A stretch of DNA of 64,000 nt from Ectocarpus siliculosus (Eukaryota > Sar > Phaeophyceae > Ectocarpales > Ectocarpaceae), in assembly GCA_000310025.1 (NCBI GenBank), contig FN649729.1:5461023-5525022 (forward strand), in the 5' to 3' direction. A model generated the notes under the pieces. It ran no database searches. It had not been told where the DNA came from and worked only from the letters and a program-made list of their open reading frames with translations. Shown in pieces: positions 12,297-23,165 of the stretch; positions within the stretch are counted from its first letter, which is position 1; the number at the start of each line of letters is the position of its first letter. A program made the position numbers and the translations under genes.

Positions 12297-13300
12297 TGAG
12301 GGCTCACGAAATGCAGCGTTGGCAATCCTGGCTGTCTCGTGGCTCTAGAGCCCCCTTTCTGCGGTTTCTCCGCCCCTAGACCTCCGTTCGCCGCGAGAAT
12401 TGCGCCTGCCGATAGCCCTGGGCCGCGAAGGCCTTGCCCGTGGGCGGCTCGCTCTCGGGGCGGCCGTCACGAAGCGCTAGCGAAGGCAGAAAGTCGCGTC
12501 TCAGAGATCTACCACAACTCCACCAATCACAGCCTGGTTGATTTACAACGACCAGGCCATTCCTGTATTCGGCAAGCGGCTGACGTGGCGCGTCTGTGCT
12601 CTGACTACACACCCTCGCCACACGCGACAACCAGGAAACCAAGTCTCCGGATGACACGAGACAAAGCCCTCTACTGCTGTAGTGCGTTTCCCTTTCGACC
12701 CCAGCGAAAGCGGGGAGTTTTGCGCCCGGTGTCCTGCACTCAGCACAGCAGTCTGCAAAGTGCATGGGGCTGGGTGCAAATCCTGGCGCGGTCCATTATG
12801 TTTTTTTCCCGAGAAAACCCTTTGCCTAGAGTTGGCTACATCGAGGGACAGGCTCCACAATCTACCAACACTCGCACTTCTAGAGTCATCTGACCCCCAA
12901 TACCCTCTGGCAGAGCATGTGATATAGCAGTGTTGCTGCTGTGGGACGAGGGGCTTTCGCCTTTCTGTGATACGGCACATTTTTTAGTTCGAAGCACATC
13001 CTCTGTGTGGTAGTTGCTGGGACGGTGTAAGAGATCATCATGTAGGCTATGTGTGATGTACAGTTTTTTTTTTCCCTCCTCACACCGCGTAGACTTTGGC
13101 ATGGTCTACATGTAAACATTTGTGCACATTTTCCGGTGTTGGGGCACATACACACGTTCAGTTCGGGGCGTATGGTCTCCGTATAACCAACAAGTGTATA
13201 TAGATGTTGTTCTGCTTTGTTGTTTCTTGCCACACCTATCTGCATATTTCATTTGCTGTCCTCCGGTCGTCGCATATCCACTCACTTAACCCTCCTTGTA
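12297..13300 (+). repeat. Inverted-repeat arm, left outer segment
   Basis: About 1 kb, starting GAGGGCTCACGAAATGCAGC, that reappears in reverse orientation at about 24,470-25,250. Shared blocks include CTCTCGGGGCGGCCGTCACG, AAAGTCGCGTCTCAGAGATC, GACCAGGCCATTC and TCTGGCAGAGCA. Arm similarity is roughly 80-85% by eye. It contains a tRNA-like 74-mer and no open reading frame of note. The first ~55 bases also occur at 21,275-21,335. Confidence 0.75.
12722..12795 (+). tRNA. Degenerate tRNA-Cys-like sequence (GCA), left arm
   Basis: A 74-base stretch with several tRNA landmarks at canonical positions: the loop CTGCAAA at 32-38 (anticodon GCA), a T-arm CTGGG-TGCAAAT-CCTGG at 49-65 and a 3' end of TCCA. 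The acceptor stem pairs at only four of seven positions and the anticodon stem barely pairs, so it cannot be a working tRNA. It is best read as a tRNA-derived piece of the repeat. A second 74-base copy is at 24,786-24,859. Confidence 0.35.
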
Positions 13301-13400
13301 CCCAGTCCCTCCGCAAAAACAAATGTCCCAAACCATTTGTCAGCCATTGGTCGAGGGGCTGCAGTCCCTCCAAAGAATCTGAGCTCCGCTACAGAAGGGG

Positions 13401-13465
13401 TGACTTGGCTTCAGTATTAAAAGTGTCCAGCACGTGGGGACGCTTTTCATACTGAAGCCAAGTCA
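13401..13465. repeat. 65-nt near-perfect hairpin
   Basis: TGACTTGGCTTCAGTAT (13,401-13,417) is perfectly complementary to ATACTGAAGCCAAGTCA ending at 13,465. Inside it AAAAGTGTCC pairs with GGGACGCTTTT around AGCACGTG with one mismatch. It lies in the 1.2-kb stretch present in the left arm but missing from the right arm. A small-RNA precursor or a tiny foldback element are both possible. Confidence 0.65.
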
Positions 13466-14092
13466 GCAAGTTTTTCCGGACCCAGGCGATGTACAGTTTG
13501 ACGACCTAGGGGGCACGCGGGTTGGGAGATGTGTACAGCAAGTCAGAGGCGCAGAAGAGGCGCCACACAGTATATCACACAGCCTGCCACCTCAGCCAAG
13601 CATGATAGACCAAGGGTTCTCACGATCATTGCACGTAGCAGAGCCTAGGGTGACTACAGTGCGGAATATAGCCATTTGAGTGCTGTGACCCCAAAGTGTC
13701 CCCATTTGGGCTTCCAGAACTAGGACGGTAAATTCTTTGCGGGTGTCCGCTCTCGAACAAATGATCACAATTTTCAAATACAAATTCCTCTTATCTCAAT
13801 ACTCAACCCGCACACCCTTGCCATCGCCATACAGCCTACGCGCGTAGCGGCGACCGCCGATAGCGGTCGTCCGAGAATCGCCTTTGTGTCTCAAAATATT
13901 TTTGTCTCCAAAAAAGGTTAGATATTTATTGCGATTTTCTCTTTTGAACGTACTTCACGCACACACGCGCAGTAGCGCGCACACACATTCGCACGTAGTT
14001 GTATCTGACCATTCTTGCTCCTCCTCTCTCCCTGCACGCCCTCTTCGCGTTTCGTCTTCGTCTTCTTGTCGTTTCGTTTCCTTTCCTCGTAG

Positions 14093-14445
14093 AAACGGGA
14101 GGCATGGGAATCCTGGCCATGCGTCTATTTCTGATTGCATCAACAGTCATGATCTATGTTCAAACGGTTATTGCCATCGTTGGGCATGGATGGCTTTGGC
14201 CGCTTGTTTACTTTCCGGACCTGACCACAAAGGACTGGCGCTCTCAATTCAACTCCGACTTTCTAGTTTATTTGACATTGTCTTCGTGTTGGATTGTTTG
14301 GCGCGAAGGAAGTACGATAAAATCGTATTGTAGTGGCTTTTTGAACATCTTCCTTGGGGGAATGTTCGGCTTCCCCTACTTGCTGATTGCCACCTACAGC
14401 GCAAAGGGTGACATGAAAAAAGTGGTGCTTGGCGTCCATGCTTGA
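14093..14445 (+). CDS. Small three-helix membrane protein (DUF1475/DUF2834-like)
   Basis: Acceptor TTTCCTCGTAG precedes 14,093; the first ATG is at 14,104 and the frame ends with TGA at 14,443-14,445, giving 113 residues from that ATG. Three hydrophobic segments are clear: residues about 5-27 (MRLFLIASTVMIYVQTVIAI), 54-69 (FLVYLTLSSCWIVW) and 78-98 (FLNIFLGGMFGFPYLLIATY). A polar W-R-x-Q-F-N-x-D precedes the second helix and W-R-E-G follows it. This layout recalls the short DUF1475/DUF2834 membrane families common in bacteria; I cannot assign a function. A coding-like 5' exon at 7561 joins in phase. The gene sits between two blocks of an inverted repeat whose other copy (23.6-25.3 kb) lacks it. 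It may equally be a complete single-exon gene started at 14,104. Confidence 0.6.
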
Positions 14446-14499
14446 ATGCAGCTTGGTGTCCCCTTTGGATCGCAGAACGTACTTTCAGCTTTTTCAACA

Positions 14500-15420
14500 T
14501 GTAGCAGCTTTGGAACAGATCGCTGCAATTTTAGGTTTGGGCTCTACGCAGTGGTCGGTGATACGGATAGAGTGGCCATTCACTTTCTAGTTCCGAACCA
14601 GAGCCCACATAACCCGATTTCCGCTGGAAGCGAGTCATTAGCTGGAATCGTTTTGGGCAGGTGTGTCATTGTGTTCATGGAAGGGTTACGTACCTGGTGT
14701 TTGAAGGATGTTGCTTTGGCCGTTGGGTTTCATAGCCGCTACCATCGTCGCTCGTATCGCTAGAGAAGCAAGTTCGCCTAGCCCTATTCATGCTTTCTCT
14801 GCAATTTTCTCGATGTTGGCCTGTATTCCTTAGAAGCTTGCACGACGTCTGACCTTCCCATTCGGTTTGCCGATTGGGCGAGCCTTTCTACGGCGAACCG
14901 TGCTTGTTTTTCGCGAACGTTACGACCACCGATGCCTCAGCCTCTTGGCGTTTCTTTTTTGTTACCTTGCGGCGCTGCGATCCACAACAAACACCAGGGG
15001 CGACGTAAACGCCCGCTTTTGTCATTGTGAGCACCACCGTGGCATCCTCGCTGCCCGAGAGTGTCGATTCGTCAAGAACGCGAAGAAATCATCACTTCTG
15101 GTGTGATGTGACTCAAGCCATGGTACCACGGCAGTAGCACATGCACCTGGCACTAAGCAACCACTACAACAATCACGTGAGAACAGAGGGCACCGCCTAC
15201 TTTACCACGCCACTTGTTGGGGGTCTGTAGGAGTGCCGTTATGAGGTAGACACGCAGCAGCGTTTCAGGGCGTGAACGAGCGCGGGGAAGTAGCCCTCGT
15301 TGACAGCACGCGCGACGCGTGTTCTCTAAATTGAACACAGACACGCAACAGCCTTTCAGGGCGTCAACACACTTGTTTGTTCTCCCATCACTCACCCTGT
15401 AGTGAACAAACATTAACAGA
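14500..15420 (+). repeat. Inverted-repeat arm, left inner segment
   Basis: About 920 bases matched in reverse orientation at 23,610-24,430. Shared blocks include AGCTTTGGAACAGATCGCTG, TTCCGCTGGAAGCGAGTCA, CACTTCTGGTGTGATGTGAC (right arm: GTGATATGGC) and GAGAACAGAGGGCACCGCCT. No gene is visible in it. Confidence 0.75.
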
Positions 15421-16610
15421 CAGGGGGTGGAGTTCAGTATTCCCCTTGCAATCTATAAGGCCGGCATCACCTGGGCGAACAACTATGAACGACGAATTAT
15501 TTTGTTGTGTTGTGAAAAATAATCCTGACTGCGTGAGCGGCAGCTTACGGTGAACATTCTTTGACGGCCGCGCTGCTGCGATGGTTGTACCTCCCTTGGC
15601 TTGACGGTTTCTCGCATACCTGCTACATGCGTAACTAAAAATGTTACCTCTGCTCACCGTTTCGACAACCCAAACGTTTCTTGGATTTTGCCAGAGTACG
15701 CTGTAGTCAACCTGTAGCTTAGCGTGGAAAGGCGAGCCCACCCGGGCTTGATCCATGTTTTACTTTGTGCCGAGCGGTGCCAGATGCGACCCGTCGATAC
15801 AATGTATTGTGGACCCGTTTTGGACAGCGCACACCGCAGAAAAAGGAGGTGGCAGCGGCCTACTCCTTAAGTCCTAGTATGCCGAAGGGAGGTGGCCCAT
15901 GTGAGGAATGCGCGGGGCATCCTTACTGGGTAGTCGCCACAGACCATAACCACCCCTATACCCGAGATCAAAAACGGTATTTTTGCCGTTGAATTTTCAT
16001 CGATAATAACGAGTCTATAGCCCCATCGTAATCACGACTATGACCGTGGTGGTACCACCACCACCCTGAGTTTCGGGCTCAGGGTCGTGCCTATCCTGCC
16101 TATCCTTATTTCCAACGCACCGGTTGCATTGTTCCCCGGCTTTTTCCGTCGGCATCACGCATCGAGCAGTTTGCGGGGCTGAGCTGAAAGAACATTATCA
16201 TTGGTCTCGCGCAAATATGATTTGGGGTTGGTTCACATTGCCGTCTATTACGTGTATACGACTGTGTCTGGCTTTATCGTCGGCGACACGACGACCTGCT
16301 CGGACAGGATCATGTCAACGCTTTGTGCATAAGAAGAGACGGGAGTTACTGGTCTATTGGGCGTTTGACTACAGAGTGCGTGTGTGTGTAAGCTGTGAGG
16401 CTCACTGTATCAAATCTCTCTATCCTCGCCCCCTCGCGGGTGTGAGACAACCGAATTTCGCGAACTAAACGTAATGAAAGCCATTCGCCTGGGCTGCAGC
16501 ACCAGGGCGACACGCACAGCAAACAATGTTTCCAGAGGAGGGGGCGATTACTGCAAGACTGGGAAAGCCCCCCTGCCTTGTGCCGTCCGTGGTGTTCCCA
16601 TTTTTCATTC
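15421..16610. other. Stretch without a recognised gene
   Basis: No domain-bearing reading frame. It holds a perfect 16-bp palindrome GTGGTGGTACCACCAC (16,046-16,061) followed at once by the hairpin CCCTGAG-TTTCGGG-CTCAGGG (16,064-16,084). Confidence 0.5.
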
Positions 16611-16989
16611 GGTAATGTTATTTACTCCACCGGTGGAGTAGGTTCTTATCTGCTTCACCACGCAGATCTCCGCCCACAGAGCTCCAATTGGCCTCAACAA
16701 TTGCGTCGTGTAGGTATGAGCTACAGCCATCTGCAAAGCTAAAGCTGAATCGGACGAAGTAGTAATCGTTTCGAACCGCCGTCCACACAACTTCAATTGA
16801 CCCACATCTTTTGCATCGTGTTGGCACGGTCCATCCCATTTATACAAGCTATCGGACACTCACGTCCGATATGTTCCTCCAGAGGTATGGTCAACAGAGG
16901 GGTTCCGCAGCATCTGGGGGGGGGAGGATGCCATTAGTCCCGCTATACCTCCCATCACACAGCTGAACCGCGCCTCCATCTGACAGAAC

Positions 16990-18370
16990 GGTGTTGGCAT
17001 GGCTCACAGCTATCATTCGAGTCATTGGGCACCCCAATCGGACTAGTGGATGCAGAGAATCGCCCACCAACGGCTCAGTGGCTCAAAGGCCGGTGGAGTA
17101 GATAAAAGCCATATCTGCTCCACCAGGCCAAACTCTATCTTCAGGGCGCCGTTTGCCCTACGAAGACTTGCATGGCTCACAGCTATCAAACAAGCCGTCG
17201 GGCACCCCAATCGGACAGGCGAGTGCAGAGAAACGCCCTCCCACGGGGGCTCTGTCGCTCACAGGCCTGTAGAGCAGATAAGCCATATCTGCCCCACAGG
17301 CCAAATTCTTTCTACAGGGCGTCGTTTACCCTACGAAGAATTGCATTATGTTGGTACGGCCCGCAGCAATCATCCAAGTCACCGGGCACGTGAACCGGAC
17401 AAGCGGGCGCAGAGAAGCGCCCACCCACGGGGGCTCGGTGGCTCAAAGGCCGGTGGAGGCGATTGGCCAAGGTATCTGCACCACCAGGCCAAATTCTATG
17501 TATAGGTTGTCGTTTACCCTAGGAAAGATTTGCATTGTATTGACACGGCCGGCAGCTATTATACAAGCCATCAGGCACCCCAATCGGACTAGTGGGTGCA
17601 GAGAAACGCCGACCCACGCGGGCTGGGTGGCTCAAGGGCCGGTGGCGCAGATTGGCAATATTTACTTCCACCAGAGTCAACTCTATCTGCAGGACATCGT
17701 TTGCCCTACAAAGAAATGCGTTGTGTTGGCACGGCTCACATGTATTCATACAAGCCACCGGGCACCCATATCGGACTAGTGGGTGCAGAGAAACGCCCAC
17801 CAACGGGGGCTCAGTGGCTCAACGGTCGGTGGAGCCGGAAAGCTTATCTGTTCCACCAGCCGAAACTCTATCTTCAGGGCGCCGTTTGCCCTACGAAGAC
17901 TTGCATTGTGTTGCCACGGCTCACAACTATCATACAAGCCATCGGGCACCCCAATCGAACTTGTGGATGCAGAGGAACGCCCACCCACGGGGTCTCAGTG
18001 GCTCAAAGGGCGGTGGAGCGTAAGCTTTGTCTGCTCCACAAGCCAAATTCTTTCTGCAGGGCGTCGTTTACCCTACGAAGAATTGCATTATGCTGGTACG
18101 GTCCACACCAATGATACAAGTAATCGAGAACGTCATTCAGGCCGGTAGCAGAGAAAACGCCCACCCACGGGGGCTGGGCGACTTAAAGGCCGGTGGAGCA
18201 GATTGGCGATATCTGCTCCACGAGGCCAAGCTCGACGCCCTTTGCCGTACACGAAGATTTGCGTTGTGTTGGCGCGGCGCACAACTATCATACAAGCCAT
18301 CGTTTGGATCGGTAGACGCAGAGAAACGCCTACCCACGGTGGCTCGGTGGCTAAAGGGTCGGTGGCGTAG
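16990..18370 (+). repeat. Satellite S1: about eight ~180-bp tandem units
   Basis: Units recur at about 173-189 bases (the GGGCACCCCAATCGGA block at 17,027, 17,200, 17,384, 17,573, 17,760, 17,944, then degenerate at about 18,128 and 18,303). Each unit has the blocks CATACAAGCC, GCAGAGAAACGCCCACC, GGCTCAGTGGCTCAAAGGCC and TACGAAGA. Each also has an inverted repeat, best preserved at 18,190-18,222 as GTGGAGCAGAT..ATCTGCTCCAC. A weak related fragment lies at 16,610-16,860. Reading frames of up to 172 codons across the array are repeat artefacts. Confidence 0.85.
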
Positions 18371-18904
18371 TCATTTCTTATGTCGTACGGGTCGTATGAC
18401 TACGTACCGGACAAAGTTACGTGTCGAGTCGTTGATTACGTACCGGACAAAGTTACCTGTCGAGTCGTTAATTGACATGCCACCCACCCGATTACAAACT
18501 CCGTGTTTGTGTTTCTCACGAGTATTTCGCAGGAAACCAAGAGTGTCACTAGTCCAGCCAGTATTTGACATTTCCGAGTACAGCTTTCTGCAAGAGACCG
18601 CGCTGCCGTGACGGAGTGTTGTTGGACCCAGAAAAATTCGTGCATTGGGCCTTCACCTGTACAGCGCAGGACCCAACACCACGTGTGGACGTGCTGTACT
18701 GACGGGGTCCCACAGCAAACACAGAGACTAGGGCTAGGGTTTCGCTCCCAACCCGGCCATGGGTGTGGGCGGACGTATGCCCGTACGTATGTACACGGGG
18801 GGAAATGTGGCGATGTTTCGCGCTGAAGACACCGTACACACCTTTGCACAGATGGATTGATTTCCGAAAACCGTATTACTATTTAAGACACCGGCCTCGC
18901 CAAG
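18371..18904. other. Spacer between satellite S1 and the foldback element
   Basis: Contains a direct duplication of about 41 bases (ACGTACCGGACAAAGTTAC..GTGTCGAGTCGTT at 18,400 and 18,438). The rest is non-repetitive with no recognisable gene. Confidence 0.5.
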
Positions 18905-21275
18905 CATTTTTACGATACCGCATAAAATACTTCGAAGCAACATCCTCTGGGTTGATACGGCTCTCAGCTGTCGTGCAAGCCCTCTTTCGTCCCATGGTGA
19001 CCGGCGGTTGCCGAGAAATAGCTCAAAATGATGTCACCGCACCACCTCGGCGGTGTCGTTCAAACTATGCCCATGTACGACACCGTAAATATCATTTCCG
19101 AAAACACCTCCGATACGCACGAAAGCGATTGAGCTATGTTCCCAGGCCCCCGGCTGTCGCACAAGCCGCCATTTGGCCGAAACAACATGTGGTGCTCGAG
19201 ATACCTCCAAGAATGTGTCCGCAGTACCAACTCGGCGGCGTCGCCAATAAGCCCATATTTACGGCACCGCGCGATTCTTTCCGAAAACACCTCCCATGGA
19301 CAGGCCAATTTTTCTGTGTTTCCACGGCCCCCGGCTGTCGCGCAAGCCATCATTCTGCCGAACCCAACATGTGGTTGCCGAGATACGCCCAAGAATGTGG
19401 CCGCAGCACCACCTCGGCGGTGTCGTAAGTAAGGCATATTTACGACACCGCGCGAAACCTCCGAGGACACATCCGATCGGCAATAGACCAACTTTGCTGT
19501 GTCCCCACGGCCACCAGCTGTCGCGCAAGTTGTCATTCGGCCAAAACCAACATGCGGTTGCTGCTACGACGTCGAACTACATTATTTATTGCCTTTCTTA
19601 AGACGGCCGAACGAGGGCGCGGGGTGGATCGGCTTCATAATCCACAGAGAAGACTACCTCCATCGCTGCATAGAAACAAAAGGGAAACCTGAACATTTTG
19701 GCAAGCAGTTTCGTCAGCACTTTGGCCGGCGCGCACCACCCAGAGGTCCATCGGCGTTCGTTGTGGAACGGCCCCGATTACCAACACGTAAGCCTAAATC
19801 TCGGTGGCGGAAAGGAGGGACCCGATATGCATCTGAAACGCAACTCTGCGTGTTCAGTAGCGCGACATGGGTGTCGTATTCGGAGTGAAGGTTGTGCCAA
19901 AGTTCTGTGACATCCCAAAGGAAAATGGTATGGGTCGTTGAAGAAACTGAGCTCCACCGAAACACGGTCTTCACGAAGTTCATTTATGAATTCTTCCCGA
20001 AGACATTCATTGGCAGGACTTTCGGATTTCCAAGTTCTGGTTTGAAATCGAGTCCTGAATCCGACACACCCATCTCGCGGGGTTGATCACATCAGAAGCA
20101 TGACATCGCTGGGCGTCATTGTCAAATATATATTTCACTCTTCCTCGTGGAGGGAACCGATACGCATCTGAAGCCAAACTCTGTTCTTTCAGTACCTTAC
20201 TGTTGAAGAACTGGATGATAAAATACTGCGAAACTCACACGACATACCAAAATGGTACCATGTCGGTGGAATATTAGGACTCCATGAAAACGGGCCTGAT
20301 GTATTTCACTCCTTCCGTCCATGAAATTCGGGGCGTATTCTGCGGTATTCGGAGAAATACTCCGCACCAACTGTGACAGGGTAGGAAAATAGCACCTGTC
20401 ATCCCACCTTCTGACCCCGCGCATCGCCCTTCTCCGAAACCTCTCCACCGTCCGCAGTAGTTTCCGACCCGCACGCTATTGCTGACGTTGTTGAGCGACA
20501 CAGAGGGTACCCTCGTTTGCACTCCCCACTCCTCCCGCCACCGAGGTTTACGTTTTCGTCTTCGTAGTCGGGGCCGTTCCACAATGAACGCCTATGCACC
20601 TCTGGGTGCTGTGCGCTGGCCAAAATGCTTTGAATATGCTTTCCAGAGTGGGCAATTTTCCCATCCGGTTGCATGCAGTGATGGAGATAGTCTTCTCTGT
20701 GGATTATGTAGCCGACCCACCCGCGCCCTCGGGCGGTCTTGAGAATGGCAGTTTGTAGGTCAGTACATGTATAGTGACAACTACATGTTGGCTTCGGCCG
20801 AATGATGCCTTGCGCGACAGCTGGTGACCGGGAGAACACGCGAATTTGGTTTTGTGCCCGTTGAATGTGTTCTCGGAAAGTTTCGCGCGGTGATACGGGC
20901 TTACTTACGACACCGCCGAGGTGGTGCTAAGGCCACGTTGTTTGGCGAATCTCGGCAACCACATGTTGGTTCCGGCCGAATATTGGCTTGGCGCGACAGC
21001 TAGTGGCCGCGGGGAAACAGCAAAATAGGTTTCGTGCCCGTTGAATTTGTTCTCGGAGAGTTTCGCGCGGTGTCGTAAAGATGGTCCTTTTTCGTAAATA
21101 TGGGCCTATTTTCGACACCACCGAGGTGGTGCTGCGGCCACGTATGTCGGCAACCACCGGTTACTATGAGACGAACGACGTCTTGCGCGACAGCTGAGCG
21201 CCATAGGGACACAGGGGATGGATGTGGTTTCGAAACATATTGTGCGGTGTCGTAAATAGCTTGACCGTAGACCTA
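18905..21275. mobile_element. Foldback-type element with satellite-bearing inverted arms
   Basis: The left arm (about 18,905-19,820) and right arm (about 20,525-21,262) are inverted copies around a ~0.7-kb centre. The outer part of each arm is a tandem array of ~183-bp units (left at 18,959, 19,145, 19,325 and 19,508; right two to three units). Each unit has the blocks GGCTGTCGCGCAAGCC, CACCTCGGCGGTGTCGTAA and TTTACGACACCGCGCGAAA; the last two form a hairpin. The inner part pairs GGCTTCATAATCCACAGAGA (19,632) with its complement near 20,702. No transposase frame was recognised; open frames of 221 and 146 codons are by-products of the repeats. The structure fits a non-autonomous foldback or long-TIR DNA transposon. 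Confidence 0.7.
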
Positions 21276-21335
21276 CTGAGGGCTCACGAAATTGCAGCGC
21301 TGGCAATCCTGGCGTTGTCGCGGCTCTAGAGCCTC
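21275..21335 (+). repeat. Stray copy of the left-arm terminus
   Basis: GAGGGCTCACGAAATTGCAG to CGGCTCTAGAGCC matches the first ~55 bases of the arm at 12,297 in the same orientation. It abuts the right end of the foldback element. Confidence 0.65.
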
Positions 21336-21375
21336 TCGTGCTTGAATTGTTAACTTTTCTTTTATTAGTTTTGTT

Positions 21376-21536
21376 CATGGAGCTCCATGGAGCACCATGG
21401 ACAAAAAAGACAGACGTGGACATGTTCATGGGAATGTTCATGGTGCACCATGGACAACAGTTTGGGTGCTCCATGGAGCACCATGGACTACCATGAACAT
21501 GTTTTCATGGTGCACCATGGAGCACCATGAAAACAG
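21376..21536. repeat. Cluster of perfect palindromes (CATGG family)
   Basis: About 160 bases made largely of palindromes: CATGGAGCTCCATG, CATGGTGCACCATG (twice), GTGCTCCATGGAGCAC, AACATGTT and the half-sites GAGCACCATGG and CCATGAACATG. The same words recur at 25,232-25,257, at the outer end of the right inverted-repeat arm. Confidence 0.75.
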
Positions 21537-22554
21537 CAAAAAGACAAGACCCAATAATGTTATCCACTCCGCTGATGATGGGAACAGCAAGATTGATTGC
21601 GTTGATGGGAAGATCCGGATTGCTCAAGTTTTGACCTGTGCTACATACAGCAGTGCGCTCGTAAACTACATAGCAACGACATCTGGGCGGTCGAAGCTGG
21701 CTAGGTATGAACTCATTGATCACACCGGCTGCACGGCGACTACATCTTGGAGTAGATTTGGAGAAAAACGAAGATGTGGCCTTTCGTAGGCATCCTTCAT
21801 CAGCGACGCCACGGCATACTTTTTCCACATTGAAACAGTGAAGGAAAGGAATCGGACGAGTTCTTCTGTAGTATATATAGATAGGAATTAGTCTAGATTT
21901 CAAGAGAGCCAAAAAAAAAGTGGAGATGCCAGAGAGCATCATCATCATCACGTTGCTTGAAGTGTTCTGGCGAGAGAACGGGCGTGCAGATGATATAAAA
22001 GCATGCATGGATCCCTGGGTGTGGTACTACTACTGCTGTGCAGTAGCTCGACACATAAAAATCGCGTGTGTGCGCGTGATGCGTGCGTGCGTGTTGGTGC
22101 GATCTCCCTCTCCTCGCTTTATCTCTTCTGGCGGGTGCTGCTGCGTACGTACTCGTCATGGACACTCAGTGTCGTTTGACATTGCGAAACTTCGTGCACG
22201 CAGAGACCAGAGTGGTCTCTGCTGCTGTTGGCGTCTGGTATGCGCCAGTTGCAGCCCGCAGGCTACCGCCTGATGTGTGTCGAACTCTGAACTGGTTGTT
22301 TCGAATGCGGTGCGCGCAGAATAAAAAGCGGTAATTACCAAAATTACTCGAAAATAGATAAATAAGACGCCAAGTAGGCACAAAAATAAAGGGAGACAGC
22401 TGATTGGCGGACGCCAAGTTAAATCTGTCCCGGTGGCTTTTTTTGCTGCCGATGGCTCTCACTAATATTAACGAATCTACGTCGATCGCTAAATAGAAAT
22501 CAAGAAGGCTCACGTCGACGGATATATTTGGTTTGGTGAAACTACAAGTTCATC
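21537..22554. other. Stretch without a recognised gene
   Basis: Short open frames on both strands lack domains. Simple sequence near 21,940 (ATCATCATCATCA) is the only feature seen. Confidence 0.5.
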
Positions 22555-23165
22555 CCGGAGAAATCGCCATCTGTCCAGGGGTTTCCGAGCTAGAAATTCG
22601 TGAATGGGACACGTCATATAATGTTCTAGAGCCTGCCGACATGGTGGCTCATGAATAGATGAGCGTTTCTGTGTATGGCACCTACATATGGCATATGAAA
22701 ATTGACGTTTCTCCTGGTACATAAGACTGAGCTTGCCGGTCTTTCCCACGCGCCCTCTCGACCTCCACCATCCCCAGCCACCTACCCCCGAAGCCGTGCT
22801 CATCTCTTGCAGTCTCCCCAGGCCCGATTGGCACAGTGCGCTTCATCCCTGTGTCAGACGTGTCTTTCGTACACAGAATTCTCTTGTCCATCTCGACCAC
22901 TATATATGGACCCCCTTCTTCCACCTACGTTCACCACCGACCCGCCCATGCCATACCATATCTTGATCCTGTAATGGTGTTTCCGTTCCGTCACAAGGCC
23001 ACTTTCGGCCTGGACAACGGCGAGACGGCGAGAGAGCGTGTGCTCCTTCTTCAAGGCCTCGTTCGGACGGGATACAGCTCTGCCGGTCCCTCGCGGGAAA
23101 GAAGAGCAGGTTGCTTAGGGAATTCGACCATCTTCGACTCGAAACCCGACGCCACCGCCACAGTT
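22555..23165 (-). repeat. Dispersed repeat R1, right copy
   Basis: The reverse-complement counterpart of 6531-7172, collinear over about 610 bases from CCAGGGGTTTCC (22,575) to the GACTCGAAACCCG block (23,140). Orientation is opposite to the left copy. Confidence 0.7.

Noticed and set aside
16990-18370. CRISPR array
   Set aside because: Units are ~180 bp and similar along their full length, with no short repeat/unique spacer alternation; a eukaryotic satellite fits.
18027-18611. 194-codon open frame
   Set aside because: Overlaps the satellite and the following direct duplication; no domain, and the array explains the openness.
18763-19428. 221-codon open frame
   Set aside because: It runs through the tandem units of the foldback arm; the product is a repeat of the satellite with no domain.
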